From the NCBI GenBank assembly GCA_963744305.1, contig CAVUTF010000027.1, positions 124,001 through 188,000 of the forward strand: 64,000 nucleotides of DNA, in the 5' to 3' direction. Both the position numbers and the translations under genes were made by a program. Under the pieces are notes generated by a model that was not told the origin of the DNA, ran no database searches, and worked only from the letters and a program-made list of their open reading frames with translations. This document shows positions 20,575 to 30,329 of the stretch, one piece after another; position 1 is the stretch's first letter; each line of letters starts with the position of its first letter. The stretch comes from FEN-1219 sp963744305 (GTDB lineage Bacteria; Pseudomonadota; Gammaproteobacteria; Steroidobacterales; Rariloculaceae).

Positions 20575-21960
20575 CTAGCGCGGCAACATCGCGGTGATGT
20601 TGCGCTTCGGCACCTGCCCGACCGGGATCCGCGTGACTTCGCGCATCGCTTTGACGTCGACGACGGAGACGCTGTTCGACCCCGCGTTCGCGACGTAGGC
20701 GGTGCCGCCGTCGGGCGTCAAGGTGACCCAGTCGGGAGCGATGCCGACGTCGATCGATCCCGTGAGCTTGAGATCCGGCAGCGAGTACACGTATACCGCG
20801 CTGTTCAAACGGCTGCACACGACGAGGCGCGAGTTGTCCGCGGAAACCATCATCCCGTGCGACGCGTTGCCGCCCTCGTGCACCTATTTCTCCGGCGCGA
20901 TCTTCGGATTCTCGATGCGCGTGATCTCCTTTTGCGTCGCGAAGTCGACCACGGCGAAGCCGTTGAAGTCAGAGAGCTGCACGAAGACGCGTTTCGTCGA
21001 CCCGTCCGCGTTCTGCTCGAATGCCATCGGGCGCACGCCGAGCTCGAACTCCTTCACCCAGGCGACTTCCTCTGTCTTCTGATCGATTGCGGTGAGCGTC
21101 TTGCCCGCGATCGAGCCCGCGATGACGTAACGGCCGTCGGGCGTCACGTACGTGTTGTGCACGGCGCCTTTGATCGGGATGCTCTTCACGCGCTGCACCG
21201 TAGCGGTGTCGATCACGTCGACGAGGCCGGGCTCCTGCCGGATCGCGACGTAGACGCGCTTACCGTCGCGGCTCGAGGAAATGTTGTTCGGGTGGCCGCT
21301 CAACGGTACTTTGCTCGTCACTAGAAGGGTTTGCGCGTCCACGACGTCGAGCGTCGATTCCGCTTCGTTGCTGACGTAGATCCAGCGGCCGTCGGGCGTT
21401 GCCGCCGCGCCGTGACCGACCTCGATCCCGGTGATATGGCCGACGACCTTGTTCGTCGCCGGATCGATGATGTGCACGTCGTCGCCGGCCGCGTTGGTCT
21501 GGATGATCCGCGTGTGCAGTGCGGGCTTCGCCGCGCTTTGCAAGGTTGCGCCGTTCACCCACGCCGCGAGCGTCTGATACTCGGGATCGCTCTTCGACGT
21601 CCAGTGCTTGCCGCCGTCGTGATGCGGATCGCCGCCCGCGTCTTCGGCGAGCGGATGGCGCAGCAACCGGCTCGCGTCGGGATCGCCGGGGACGACGCGC
21701 GACTTCAATATCTCGAAGTTCGCGCGCGCGTCCGCTTCGTTCCAGGTCGCGCTGCCTTCGGGCAGCGGCTGGAGCCGCATCGTCGTCGCGAACCCGTGGC
21801 ACGCGATGCAGCGCGCGTTGCCGGGGCGCTTGGTCGTCAAGATCGGCTCGATCCGCGCCTTGTAGAACCCGAAGTCGAGAGTGGGTGCTCCGGACGGTTG
21901 AGCAAGCACGGAAGCGGACGTTAGAACGAGCGCAGCGAGCGTCGAGCGGGCGAAAAGCAT
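20575..21960 (-). CDS. YncE-like beta-propeller with cytochrome-like N-terminus, in-frame TAG
   Basis: From ATG 21960: a signal peptide (LVLTSASVLAQP), a segment with one CIACH haem motif and later HPLAEDAGGDPHHDGG (a planctomycete-type cytochrome C pattern), then a seven-blade YVTN propeller with repeats such as GRWIYVSNEAESTLDVVD, GKRVYVAIRQE and GTAYVANAGSNSVSVVD. At 20884-20886 a TAG interrupts the frame between IAPEK and VHEGGNASHG. The same frame continues without any shift for 102 more residues that complete the propeller. Either this is a point mutation, a base-call error, or the stop is read through. The seven-blade fold requires the last part. The role is probably periplasmic binding or redox. 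Confidence 0.75.
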
Positions 21961-22130
21961 GGCGGGTCCCCCTGGTTTTTTTCGATTATGCGCCCGCCTT
22001 TGCCGGGCGTCAGCAACGTTCGCTTCGCGAGCGCCGTCTCGATCCTCCGATTACGAGGCGCCGCGTAGCAATGGCCGGATAAGTTGATTACCATTCGCTC
22101 CTCATTGAATCAACACCCGACGCACATGGT

Positions 22131-22388
22131 ATGGTCATAAAGAACGGCAGGGGCGCGGCGCGTGAAGAACGCACCGCGCGGCTCACGATCCTCATCGATC
22201 CTCGCAAGAAGGCCGTGTTCGAGGAGCTGTGCGCGGCAGAGGACTTGACGCCCTCGCAAATCGTGCGCGGGATGATTCGGCGCTACATCGAGGAGCGCCT
22301 CGGCCGACCCTGGACGCCCGACGACGAAGACCACTCGCCGTCCAGCTCGAAAGCAGCCAAGCGCCAACCGGCTCGACGCCGCGCCTAG
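22131..22388 (+). CDS. Ribbon-helix-helix protein, 85 aa
   Basis: Small basic protein. RLTILIDPRKKAVFEELCAAEDLTPSQIVRGMIRRYIEERLG fits an RHH fold: a strand followed by two helices with the SQIVR turn. The tail is acidic then Lys/Arg-rich. It starts 20 bases upstream of hyfB on the same strand, so it may be the transcriptional regulator of the Hyf-like operon or an orphan antitoxin. No toxin gene follows. Regulator of the operon is my preferred reading. Confidence 0.65.
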   Translation: MVIKNGRGAAREERTARLTILIDPRKKAVFEELCAAEDLTPSQIVRGMIRRYIEERLGRPWTPDDEDHSPSSSKAAKRQPARRRA

Positions 22389-22407
22389 GCCGGCCGCTAC
22401 GTCAACA

Positions 22408-24417
22408 ATGCTGAGCCAATTCGCCGCCAGCGGGATCGGATTGCTGTTGCTGCTCGCGGTGCTCGGCGTGTTCGCCGCTCGCCGTCGCTACGGAACCACT
22501 TTCGTCTACGGCGCATGCTCGCTCGTGTGCTTGGCGCTCGCGCTAAACGCGCTCGTCTCTCTGCTCAATGGAAGCCCCGCGGCGGGCGTATTGACGCTGC
22601 CCGTCGGACTGCCTCTTGGTCGTACGCAGCTCGCGCTCGACTCGCTTTCCGCCGCTTTCGCCGTGATCCTGAATCTCACGAGCGCCATCGTGAGCTTCGG
22701 CGCGATCGGTTACGGCGCGCACGCGCGCGAGCCCGCGCGCGTCGTGCCGTTCTATCCCGCGTTCATCGCCGGCATGAATCTGGTGCTGGTTGCGCAAGAC
22801 GCGTTCTCCTTCCTCGTCGGTTGGGAATTCATGTCGCTCGCGTCCTGGGCGCTCGTCGTCAGCGAAGACAAGCGCGAGAGCAATCGGCGCGCCGGTCTCG
22901 TCTACGTGATCATGGCCGCCGGCGGGGCGCTGACTTTGTTGTTCGCGTTTGGGCTCCTCGCGGGCACCGACGGCGGTTACAGCTTCGCCGAGATGCGCAA
23001 GACCGCCGCATTCGGCCCTGCCGCGATCGTCCTCGTGCTCGCGCTGATCGGCGCGGGCTCCAAAGCGGGCCTCGTGCCGCTGCACGCGTGGCTGCCGCTC
23101 GCGCACCCTGCTGCGCCGAGCCATGTCTCGGCGCTCATGAGCGGCGTCATGACCAAGGTCGCCGTGTACGGTTTCGTGCGCATCGTGTTCGACCTCTCGG
23201 GTCCGCCGTCGTGGTGGTGGAGTGTGCCGGTGCTCGTAATCGCGGCCGTGACGGCGCTGCTCGGCGTTTTGCACGCGTTGATGGAGCACGACTTGAAGCG
23301 CTTGCTCGCGTATCACACGGTCGAGAACATCGGGATCATCTTCATCGGGTTGGGGCTCGCGCTCGCGTTCGAGGCGAGCGCAATGGGCGCCGCCGCGGCG
23401 CTCGCTCTCACCGCCGCCGTCTTCCACGTGTTCAATCACTCCCTATTCAAGAGCCTGTTGTTCTTGGGATCGGGCGCGGTCGACAACGCGACGGGCGAGC
23501 GCGACATGGACCGCCTCGGCGGCCTGATCCACCGGATGCCCGTGACGGCGGCGACGTTTCTCGTCGGCTGCGTTGCGATTTCCGCGCTGCCGCCGTTCAA
23601 CGGTTTCGTGTCCGAATGGCTCACGTTTCAGGCGATCCTGTTGAGCCCCGACCTGCCGGAGTGGATCCCGCGCCTCGTTGCTCCCGCGGTCGGTGCAGCC
23701 CTCGCGTGCTCGGCGGCGCTTGCCGCGGCCTGTTTCGTGAAAGCGTTCGGCTCGACGTTTCTCGGCCGGGCGCGCTCTGAAGCTGCGACAGCCGCGCGCG
23801 AGACGGATGGGTTCAGCCGCGCGGCGATGCTCGCATTCGCCGTGCTGTGTCTCCTCGCCGGCATCCTGCCCGGCTTCGTCTTGGACGCGCTCGGCAGCGT
23901 GAGCGAGCTGCTCGTCGGCGCACGCCTCGAGCCGCAGAGCGCGCAGCCGTGGCTGCGCATCGCGCCGATCAGCGCGGAGCGTGGCGCCTACAACGGCCTG
24001 TTGGTTTTCGCGATGATCGCGATCGCCGCGGCGGCCACCGCCGTGATCCTACGTCGCGTCGCGTCGCACGCTTTGCGCCGCGCGCCCGCGTGGGACTGCG
24101 GGTTCCCCGATCCGAGCACGGCGACCCAGTACACGTCGGGCAGCTTCGCGCAACCGATCCGGCGCGTGTTCGGCAGCGTGGTGTTTCGCGCGCGCGAGCA
24201 TGTCGAGATGCCTAAGCCCGGCGCCGCCGGCGCGGCGAAGCTCACGGTCGCCATGCACGATACGGTCTGGGAGGGCTTCTACGCGCCCGTCATTCGCCTC
24301 GTCGATGCGCTCGCCGACCACCTGACGAAACTGCAGTTCCTCACCATCCGCAAGTACCTGATGCTCGTGTTCGCGACGCTGATCCTGATGCTGATCATCA
24401 TTGGAGTCTTGCGATGA
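22408..24417 (+). CDS. hyfB: Hydrogenase-4 subunit B-like proton-pumping antiporter subunit
   Basis: 669-residue membrane protein with about 14-16 helices, related to NuoL/MrpA. Conserved features include a Lys-containing helix (GAGSKAGLVPLHAWLPLAHPAAPSHVSALMSG) and ALMEHDLKRLLAYHTVENIGII. The HAWLP motif and Glu/Lys residues of the proton channel are in place. Length and order match HyfB of group 4 complexes. Stop and next start overlap as ATGA, so hyfC is translationally coupled. It would move protons, or possibly Na+, across the inner membrane when the soluble arm is reduced. Confidence 0.9.
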   Translation: MLSQFAASGIGLLLLLAVLGVFAARRRYGTTFVYGACSLVCLALALNALVSLLNGSPAAGVLTLPVGLPLGRTQLALDSLSAAFAVILNLTSAIVSFGAIGYGAHAREPARVVPFYPAFIAGMNLVLVAQDAFSFLVGWEFMSLASWALVVSEDKRESNRRAGLVYVIMAAGGALTLLFAFGLLAGTDGGYSFAEMRKTAAFGPAAIVLVLALIGAGSKAGLVPLHAWLPLAHPAAPSHVSALMSGVMTKVAVYGFVRIVFDLSGPPSWWWSVPVLVIAAVTALLGVLHALMEHDLKRLLAYHTVENIGIIFIGLGLALAFEASAMGAAAALALTAAVFHVFNHSLFKSLLFLGSGAVDNATGERDMDRLGGLIHRMPVTAATFLVGCVAISALPPFNGFVSEWLTFQAILLSPDLPEWIPRLVAPAVGAALACSAALAAACFVKAFGSTFLGRARSEAATAARETDGFSRAAMLAFAVLCLLAGILPGFVLDALGSVSELLVGARLEPQSAQPWLRIAPISAERGAYNGLLVFAMIAIAAAATAVILRRVASHALRRAPAWDCGFPDPSTATQYTSGSFAQPIRRVFGSVVFRAREHVEMPKPGAAGAAKLTVAMHDTVWEGFYAPVIRLVDALADHLTKLQFLTIRKYLMLVFATLILMLIIIGVLR

Positions 24418-25368
24418 TCCGCGACTGGGCGACGCAGCTCGTGCAACTCGCGCTCGTGCTCGCCCTCGCGCCGCTCCTCACCGGAGTTACGCGCAAGATC
24501 AAGGCGCGGCTCCTACGTCGCCGCGGGCCGTCCGTGGTGCAGCCGTATCGCGATCTCTTGAAGCTCATCCGTAAGGAGGCCGTAGTCGCCGAGAACGCGT
24601 CCTGGCTTTTCCGCAGCGCCCCGTACGTGATCTTCGCGACCACTTGGGTCGCCGCGGCACTGGTCCCGACCTTTGCCGCCGGTTTGACGTTCAGCGCCGC
24701 CGCGGACCTGATCGTGATCGTCGCGCTGCTCGGCACGGCGCGCTTCTTCCTCGCGCTCGCAGGGCTCGATGTCGGCACGAGCTTCGGCGGAATCGGCTCG
24801 AGCCGCGAAATGATGTTCGCCTCGCTCGCGGAGCCTGCGATGCTCATGGTCGTTTTCACGCTGTCGTTGTTCGCGGGCTCGACGCAGCTCTCGACGATTT
24901 CCGCGTACATGCTCGGGCCGCAGGCCGGGGTGAGCATCTCGCTCGCGCTCGCGTTGGTGGCGCTCGTGATCGTCTCGATCGCGGAGAACGCGCGCATTCC
25001 CGTCGACAACCCTGCAACGCATCTCGAGCTCACGATGGTCCACGAAGCCATGATCCTCGAATACTCGGGCCGTCACTTGGCCGTGATCGAGGCTGCGGCG
25101 TCGCTGAAGCTGCTGCTGTACATGTCGCTGATCGCGTGCGTGTTCGCGCCGTGGGGGATGGCAGTGGCGGGTGCCGGCTCGATCGCCTACGGGATCGGCG
25201 TCGCCGTCTACGTCTTGAAGCTCGCGGTCGGCGGGCTTCTATTGGTCTTGTTCGAGACTGGCGACCGCGAAGATGCGCGTGTTCCGCGTGCCGGAGTTCC
25301 TCGGCGTTGCGCTGATGCTCGGGTTGCTCGGCGCGATCCTGTTGTTCGTGTCGAGGATGACGTCGTGA
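24414..25368 (+). CDS. hyfC: Hydrogenase-4 subunit C-like (NuoH/HycD family), one frameshift
   Basis: Eight-helix membrane subunit that links the soluble arm to the antiporter subunits. It has the family motifs GPSVVQPYRDLLKLIRKE and ENARIPVDNPATHLELTMVHEAM, which form the quinone-site/soluble-arm interface in NuoH. The frame moves by one base near 25258: the continuation ATAKMRVFRVPEFLG matches the conserved C-terminus and ends in TGA at 25366-25368. Without the shift the reading runs on into hyfE in frame, producing an artificial fusion. Confidence 0.85.
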
Positions 25369-26027
25369 ACGCGTTCGACGCCGACATCGCGCACCTCCTG
25401 GCAGGATCGATGGTCCTCGTGAGCTTCCTGCTGCTCTACCAGGACCGGATGTTTGCGTTGCTGAACGCGTTCGCGCTGCACGCCGTCGTGTTGTCCTTGT
25501 CCGTGGCTTGGCAGGCGTATGTGCAGGATGCGCCGCACCTGTTCATCACGGCCGTGATTGCGCTTGCATTCAAAGGCGTGGTCATACCGGGCGCGCTGCA
25601 CCGGATCGTCGTTCGTTTGGGGATCCACCGCTCCATCGAAAACGTCGTGAGCATCGGACGGACGATGCTGTTCGGGATGGGTCTCGTCGCTCTCTCGATC
25701 GTGGTCATGTTGCCGGTCACCGAGACCGCGGTCGCGTTCGTCCGCGAGGATCTCGCGTTTGCGCTGTCGATCGTGTTGCTCGGAATGTTGATGATGGTGA
25801 CCCGCCGCAACGCCGTGAGTCAGGTGATCGGCTTCATGTCGCTCGAGAACGGACTGGTTCTCGCGGCGACCGGCGCTCGCGGCATGCCGCTCGTCGTCGA
25901 AATCAGCGTCGCTTTCTCCGTGCTGATCGCGTTCATCGTGATCGGCATTTTTCTGTTCCGCATTCGTGAGCGATTCGACACCGTCGATCTGCAAGCGCTC
26001 GACATGTCGCGCGGCGAAACCGAATGA
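25365..26027 (+). CDS. hyfE: Hydrogenase-4 subunit E-like membrane protein
   Basis: Starts at GTG 25365, overlapping the hyfC stop as GTGA. It encodes 220 residues with six to seven helices; the middle contains FIGxxN-like features seen as IGFMSLENGLVLAA, the NuoK-like segment. The family HyfE is the short membrane subunit of group 4 complexes. Ends in ATGA overlap with hyfF. Intact. Confidence 0.85.
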   Translation: MNAFDADIAHLLAGSMVLVSFLLLYQDRMFALLNAFALHAVVLSLSVAWQAYVQDAPHLFITAVIALAFKGVVIPGALHRIVVRLGIHRSIENVVSIGRTMLFGMGLVALSIVVMLPVTETAVAFVREDLAFALSIVLLGMLMMVTRRNAVSQVIGFMSLENGLVLAATGARGMPLVVEISVAFSVLIAFIVIGIFLFRIRERFDTVDLQALDMSRGETE

Positions 26028-27479
26028 GCGCATCGGTCGGAGATCTGGCGCTCGCCGGGTTGCTAGGCTTCCCCGCGCTCGGCGTTTTGCTGCTCGCCGC
26101 GATCTCGCGCTACCGCATCGCGGCGCCGCTCAACGTGGTGCTTTGCGGGCTCACGCTGGTTGCGGCCGCGCTGCTCTACACGCACCGCCCGGAGCCAACT
26201 CTTTATCTCCTCGTCGACGACTTCAATACCGTGTTCCTGATCGTCGGCGCGCTCGTCGGCTTCACGACGAGTTGGTTCAGCGCCGGGTACATCGCGCACG
26301 AGTTGCAGGGACGCCGCCTCAAGCGGCGCGACTTGCGTTTCTATCACGCTATGTACCAACTGCTGATGCTCGCGATGAACGTGGCGCTCGTGTCGAACAA
26401 CATCGGGCTCATGTGGGTCGCGGTGGAAGTAGCGACGCTGACGACCGTGATGATGGTCGGAATCTACCGCACCAACGCGGCGCTCGAGGCGGCGTGGAAG
26501 TACTTCATTCTCGGCTCCGTCGGCATTGCGCTCGCGCTGTTCGGCACGATTCTCGTCTACCTTGCCGCGCAAGAGCCGCTCGGTCAGGGCACTGCCGCCA
26601 TGGCGTGGGACCGGCTCGTGGCAGGCGCCGCGGGCTTCGATCCCGCGCTGCTCAACCTCGCGTTCGTGTTTCTGCTGCTCGGCTACGGCACGAAGGTGGG
26701 GCTCGCGCCCGATGCACGCGTGGCTCCCGGACGCCCATGCCGAGGGCCCGACGCCGATCTCGGCGGTGCTCTCGGGCCTGCTCTTGAACGTCGCGCTGTT
26801 CGCGCTCTTGCGGTTCAAGCTGATCATGGCCGGCAATCCCGCGGTGATTTCGCCGGGCCCGATGATGGTGGCGCTGGGCCTCTTATCGCTGATTTTCGCG
26901 AGCTTCATGCTGTTCCGCCGGCGCGATATCAAACGCATGTTTGCGTACTCCTCCATCGAGCACATGGGGATCATCACGCTCGCGTTCGGACTCGGCGGAG
27001 CGCTCGCGAATTTCGCGGGGCTCTTGCACATGGCGATGCATAGCCTCACGAAGTCGGGCATCTTTTTCGGCGTCGGCTACATTTCCCAGCTCGAGGGCAC
27101 GCAGCGCATCGCGGACATTCGCGGGTTGACGCACAGTCATCCGTTGCTCGGCTGGCTGCTGGTTGCCGCAGTCGCGGCGATCGCGGGCCTGCCGCCCTTC
27201 GGCGTGTTCACCGCGGAATTCCTGCTGGTCACTTCGACGTTCGCGCGCTGGCCCTGGCTTGCCATTCCGCTCGTGCTCGGCATCGCTATCGCATTCAGTG
27301 CTTTGATGCTGCGGCTCCACGGTCTCGCGTTCGGCGAGTCGCCGAAACGGCATGTGCTGTCCGCGTGGCGGCTCACGCCGATGATCGTTCATCTTCTGCT
27401 CGTGACGGTCGCGGGCGTCTACCTGCCGGCGCCGATCGTGGAGTGGTTCCGCAACGTGGCGACGATGCTCGGAGAGTGA
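26024..27479 (+). CDS. hyfF: Hydrogenase-4 subunit F-like antiporter subunit (one frameshift)
   Basis: NuoM/N-type proton-channel subunit of about 485 residues. The Glu-bearing helix reads LMWVAVEVATLTTVMMVG, and the Lys helix GYGTKVGLAPMHAWLPDAHAEGPTPIS, which is split by one extra base near 26712. RDIKRMFAYSSIEHMGII and a LPPFGVFTAEF motif follow. A second antiporter-type subunit besides HyfB gives two likely proton channels. Starts by ATGA overlap with hyfE. The gap to hyfG is two bases. Confidence 0.88.
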
Positions 27480-27481
27480 CG

Positions 27482-28996
27482 ATGCTCAAGACGCTCACAG
27501 CCGACTGGCCGATCGTCTCCGCGCACCGCGGCGCGCCGCGCCGGCGCGCTCCTCGGGACGGCTGGCGATCTCTAGGCTCCGTGTTGATCGAGGGCAAGCT
27601 CGCGCTGCTCGGTCTGTGGGGAGACGAGAGCGAGGTGCATGCCGCGATCTACGACCCGCGCTCGCGCGAGCTTGCGGTGCTGTCGCAGGAGGTCTTCGAG
27701 CGGCGCGCACCGTCGCTAGCGGTGTTCCACGCACCGGCCATCCGCCTGGAACGCGCGATCCAGGACTTGTTCGGCATCGAGCTCGTCGCGCTGCCGGATC
27801 ATCGGCCGTGGCTCGATCACGGCCGCTGGCCTGTCGGCACGCCGCTCGCCGTCACGCCGGGGCCGAGCCGCGCGTCTGCGCGTCGCCCCGAATTTCTCGC
27901 TGCCCACGGACCGAGCCTGCATGAGATTCCGGTAGGACCGGTGCACGCCGGCATCATCGAGCCGGGTCATTTTCGCTTTTCGGCGCACGGCGAAACGGTG
28001 GTGCGGCTCGAGGAACGGCTGGGCTACGTCCATAAAGGGATCGAGAAGCTGCTAGAAGGCCGCACCCTCGACGAAGGGGCACGGCTTGCCGCGCGCACGT
28101 CCGGCGACAGCACGGTCGCGTACGGCTGGGCGTTCGCGCGTGCGGCCGAGATCGCGCTAGGCGTCGAGGCGCCACGCCGCGCGCTCGCATTGCGCGCGGT
28201 GATGGCGGAATGCGAAAGAATCGCCAATCACTTCGGCGACATCGGCGCAATCTGCAATGACGCGTCGTTCTCGCTCTTGCACGCCGAGTGCGGCATCTTG
28301 CGCGAGCAGACGTTACGCGCCGCGGCGGTTGCTTTCGGCCACCGGTTGATGATGGATCGCGTCGTGCCCGGAGGTGTCGCTGCCGATCTTTCGGAGACCG
28401 GGCGTGAGGCGTTACGCGCGCTGGTGCATACGGTGCGCGCGCGCTTTCCGGAGCTCGTCGAGCTTTACGACAACACCGCTTCGCTCCAGGACCGCACGGT
28501 CGGCACCGGGATTCTCAAAGCCGACCTCGCCGAGAGTTTTGCGGCCGGCGGGTATGTGGGGCGGGCGTCGGGCCGATCGTTCGACGCGCGCCGCGACCTT
28601 GCGTACGCGCCGTACGATGTCGTGATTCCGAACGTTTCGTTGCGGACCGAAGGTGACGTCGACGCCCGCGTCTGGATTCGCATTGAGGAAGTCAACGAGA
28701 GCATCCGCCTCATCGAGGCTCTGCTCGCAAGCCTGCCGGATGGCCCGGTACGCGTTCCGCTGCCCGCGGATGCCGGGGGCCCGTGCGAGGCCACGGCTCT
28801 CGTCGAAGGCTTCCGCGGCGACGTGCTCGCTTACGTGAGGCTCGCGAGCGACGGGCGGATCGCGCGCTGTCACTTGCGCGATCCTTCGTGGTTCCAATGG
28901 CCGCTGCTCGAGGCGGCGATCGAAGGCAACATCGTCGCCGACTTTCCGCTCTGCAATAAGTCGTTCAACTGCTCGTACTCGGGACACGATCTCTAG
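27482..28996 (+). CDS. hyfG: HycE/HyfG-like large subunit lacking the first NiFe cysteine pair
   Basis: 504 residues: a NuoC-like N-terminal part (about 1-150) fused to a NuoD/hydrogenase-large-subunit part, as in HyfG and HycE. The GETVVRLEERLGYVHKGIEKLLEG block and ECERIANHFGDIGAICNDA are strongly family-like. At residues 205-210 the sequence is RTSGDS, where true NiFe enzymes have an R-x-C-x-x-C motif. The C-terminus has Cys491 and Cys497 (LCNKSFNCSYSGHDL), spaced by five residues and not by two, so the second motif is also altered. The subunit should therefore not bind NiFe. This is the signature of energy-converting hydrogenase-related (Ehr) complexes. The natural electron donor and acceptor are not known. 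Confidence 0.86.
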   Translation: MLKTLTADWPIVSAHRGAPRRRAPRDGWRSLGSVLIEGKLALLGLWGDESEVHAAIYDPRSRELAVLSQEVFERRAPSLAVFHAPAIRLERAIQDLFGIELVALPDHRPWLDHGRWPVGTPLAVTPGPSRASARRPEFLAAHGPSLHEIPVGPVHAGIIEPGHFRFSAHGETVVRLEERLGYVHKGIEKLLEGRTLDEGARLAARTSGDSTVAYGWAFARAAEIALGVEAPRRALALRAVMAECERIANHFGDIGAICNDASFSLLHAECGILREQTLRAAAVAFGHRLMMDRVVPGGVAADLSETGREALRALVHTVRARFPELVELYDNTASLQDRTVGTGILKADLAESFAAGGYVGRASGRSFDARRDLAYAPYDVVIPNVSLRTEGDVDARVWIRIEEVNESIRLIEALLASLPDGPVRVPLPADAGGPCEATALVEGFRGDVLAYVRLASDGRIARCHLRDPSWFQWPLLEAAIEGNIVADFPLCNKSFNCSYSGHDL

Positions 28997-29002
28997 CCTG
29001 CT

Positions 29003-29539
29003 ATGCGCCGACGTCTCATGAAGAATCTCATCGCGCGTCCCGTGACGGAGCCGCGCCCCGCCGCCGCTGCCGACGCGGCGCTCGAAGCGCTCGGCGCGAA
29101 GCTGCGCGGCGCGGTGGCGCGCGAGCTCGGCACGAGTCTCACGATTCGCGAAGTCGACGCCGGCTCGTGCAACGGCTGCGAGCTCGAGATCCATGCGCTC
29201 AACAACGCTTTCTACGATCTCGAGCGCTTCGGTATTCGGTTCACGGCCTCGCCGCGGCACGCCGACGTGCTGCTCGTGACCGGACCCGTGACGCACAACA
29301 TGCGCGAGGCACTCGAACGCACCTACGCCGCGACGCCGGCGCCGAAGTGGGTTGTCGCGGTCGGCGATTGCGCCGCCGGTTGCGGCGTGTTCGAGGGCGG
29401 CTACGCCTGCGTCGGTGCGGTGTCGAAGGTAGTGCCTGTCGATCTCGTGATCCGCGGCTGTCCGCCGACGCCTACGGACCTACTGCGCGGGCTGTTGCAT
29501 TTGCTCGATCGCAGCTCGAGCGCGAGCGCCCCGCCTTAG
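29003..29539 (+). CDS. hyfI: HyfI/NuoB-like small subunit with [4Fe-4S] ligands
   Basis: 178-residue small subunit. Four cysteines in the family positions, Cys56 and Cys59 (GSCNGCELEIHALNN), Cys123 (VGDCAAG) and Cys153 (IRGCPPTPTDLL), should bind the proximal [4Fe-4S] cluster equivalent to N2 of complex I. Starts six bases after the hyfG stop and ends the operon. No HyfA/HyfH-type ferredoxin subunit, no hyfD, no formate dehydrogenase and no hyp maturation genes follow, which fits a complex that does not need NiFe maturation. A start at ATG 29018 is also possible. Confidence 0.88.
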   Translation: MRRRLMKNLIARPVTEPRPAAAADAALEALGAKLRGAVARELGTSLTIREVDAGSCNGCELEIHALNNAFYDLERFGIRFTASPRHADVLLVTGPVTHNMREALERTYAATPAPKWVVAVGDCAAGCGVFEGGYACVGAVSKVVPVDLVIRGCPPTPTDLLRGLLHLLDRSSSASAPP

Positions 29540-29567
29540 CGCAAGCGCGTCGCTTGCCTACGCCGTC

Positions 29568-30298
29568 TCAGATCAGACTTGCGAGCATCGGTCGTGCGAT
29601 ATCGAGCCACAGCTCGGACTGCCCGAACGGAATCCGCAGCAGCGCGATCGTCATGACCGCGACGCCGATCAAGTAGGCGGGATGGATGCGCCGCATCGTG
29701 AGCAGGTCATAGCCCATCGCGAGCACTACCGGCAGATACCACATCGCCAGCGTGAGCGGCACCGTATCGGTGAACCATAGCCGCCCGACGCCTGCGAACA
29801 TCAAGGCGACGGACGCGAGCAACACGAGCCGCTTGTGGATCTCGGGCCTGCGCCGGTACGCGACAGCCGCGCCGAAAAAGCCGGCGAACAGCGCCATGTC
29901 CCCGAGCGGAATAGGGAGGAAAGTGGCTGCGCGCTCCATCGTCCACTCGCCGGCCCGAACGTGCAGCACGGGCGCGACGAAGGTCACGACGAGCCCCAGG
30001 ATCAGCACGAGCACGGCGTAGGCGATGCCGAAACTACCGACGCGCCGGTGCAGTCGCGATGCGTCCGCGCGCCGCGAGCACGGCCTGCGAGATCAACAGG
30101 GCGAGCCAACCCATGTACACGGCGCCGTGCACGTGCAGGATCCACGGCCGCTCCACACCGAGCACGAGCGACGCATACAACTGCGGCGCGAATCCGGCGA
30201 TCACGATCGCGGTGATCAGCAGCGAGATGCCGACGTAGAACTTCGTGCGCGCCTGGACGAGCTCGCGGCGGTGCGCCTTCGATCAGTACGGTTGCCAT
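29568..30298 (-). CDS. Multi-helix membrane protein of unknown function (frameshifted)
   Basis: From ATG 30298 the first residues are in one frame; after a one-base shift the reading is FYVGISLLITAIVIAGF..., HVHGAVYMGWLALL, and after a second shift near 30040 SFGIAYAVLVLILGLV to the C-terminus. Six to seven helices in total. His residues in HVHGAVYMG, LHRRVG and EIHKRLVLLASVAL recall haem- or metal-binding four-helix membrane proteins. The pattern matches a widespread uncharacterised family in proteobacteria; I cannot name it. Convergent with hyfI and separated by 28 bases, so it is not part of that operon. Confidence 0.6.
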
Positions 30299-30329
30299 TG
30301 TGTTTCCTCGGTGTCGTCCTCGCAGCCGC

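Noticed and set aside
20884..20886. Recoded stop codon such as pyrrolysine
   Set aside because: No supporting gene or signal is visible; a single substitution or base-call error is simpler.
24414..26027. A natural fusion of hyfC and hyfE
   Set aside because: The junction reads as nonsense until hyfE, while the other frame gives the conserved end of hyfC and a GTGA overlap.
22408..29539. A hydrogen-producing [NiFe] hydrogenase or formate hydrogenlyase
   Set aside because: The first cysteine motif is replaced and the last cysteines have the wrong spacing, and maturation and formate dehydrogenase genes are absent.
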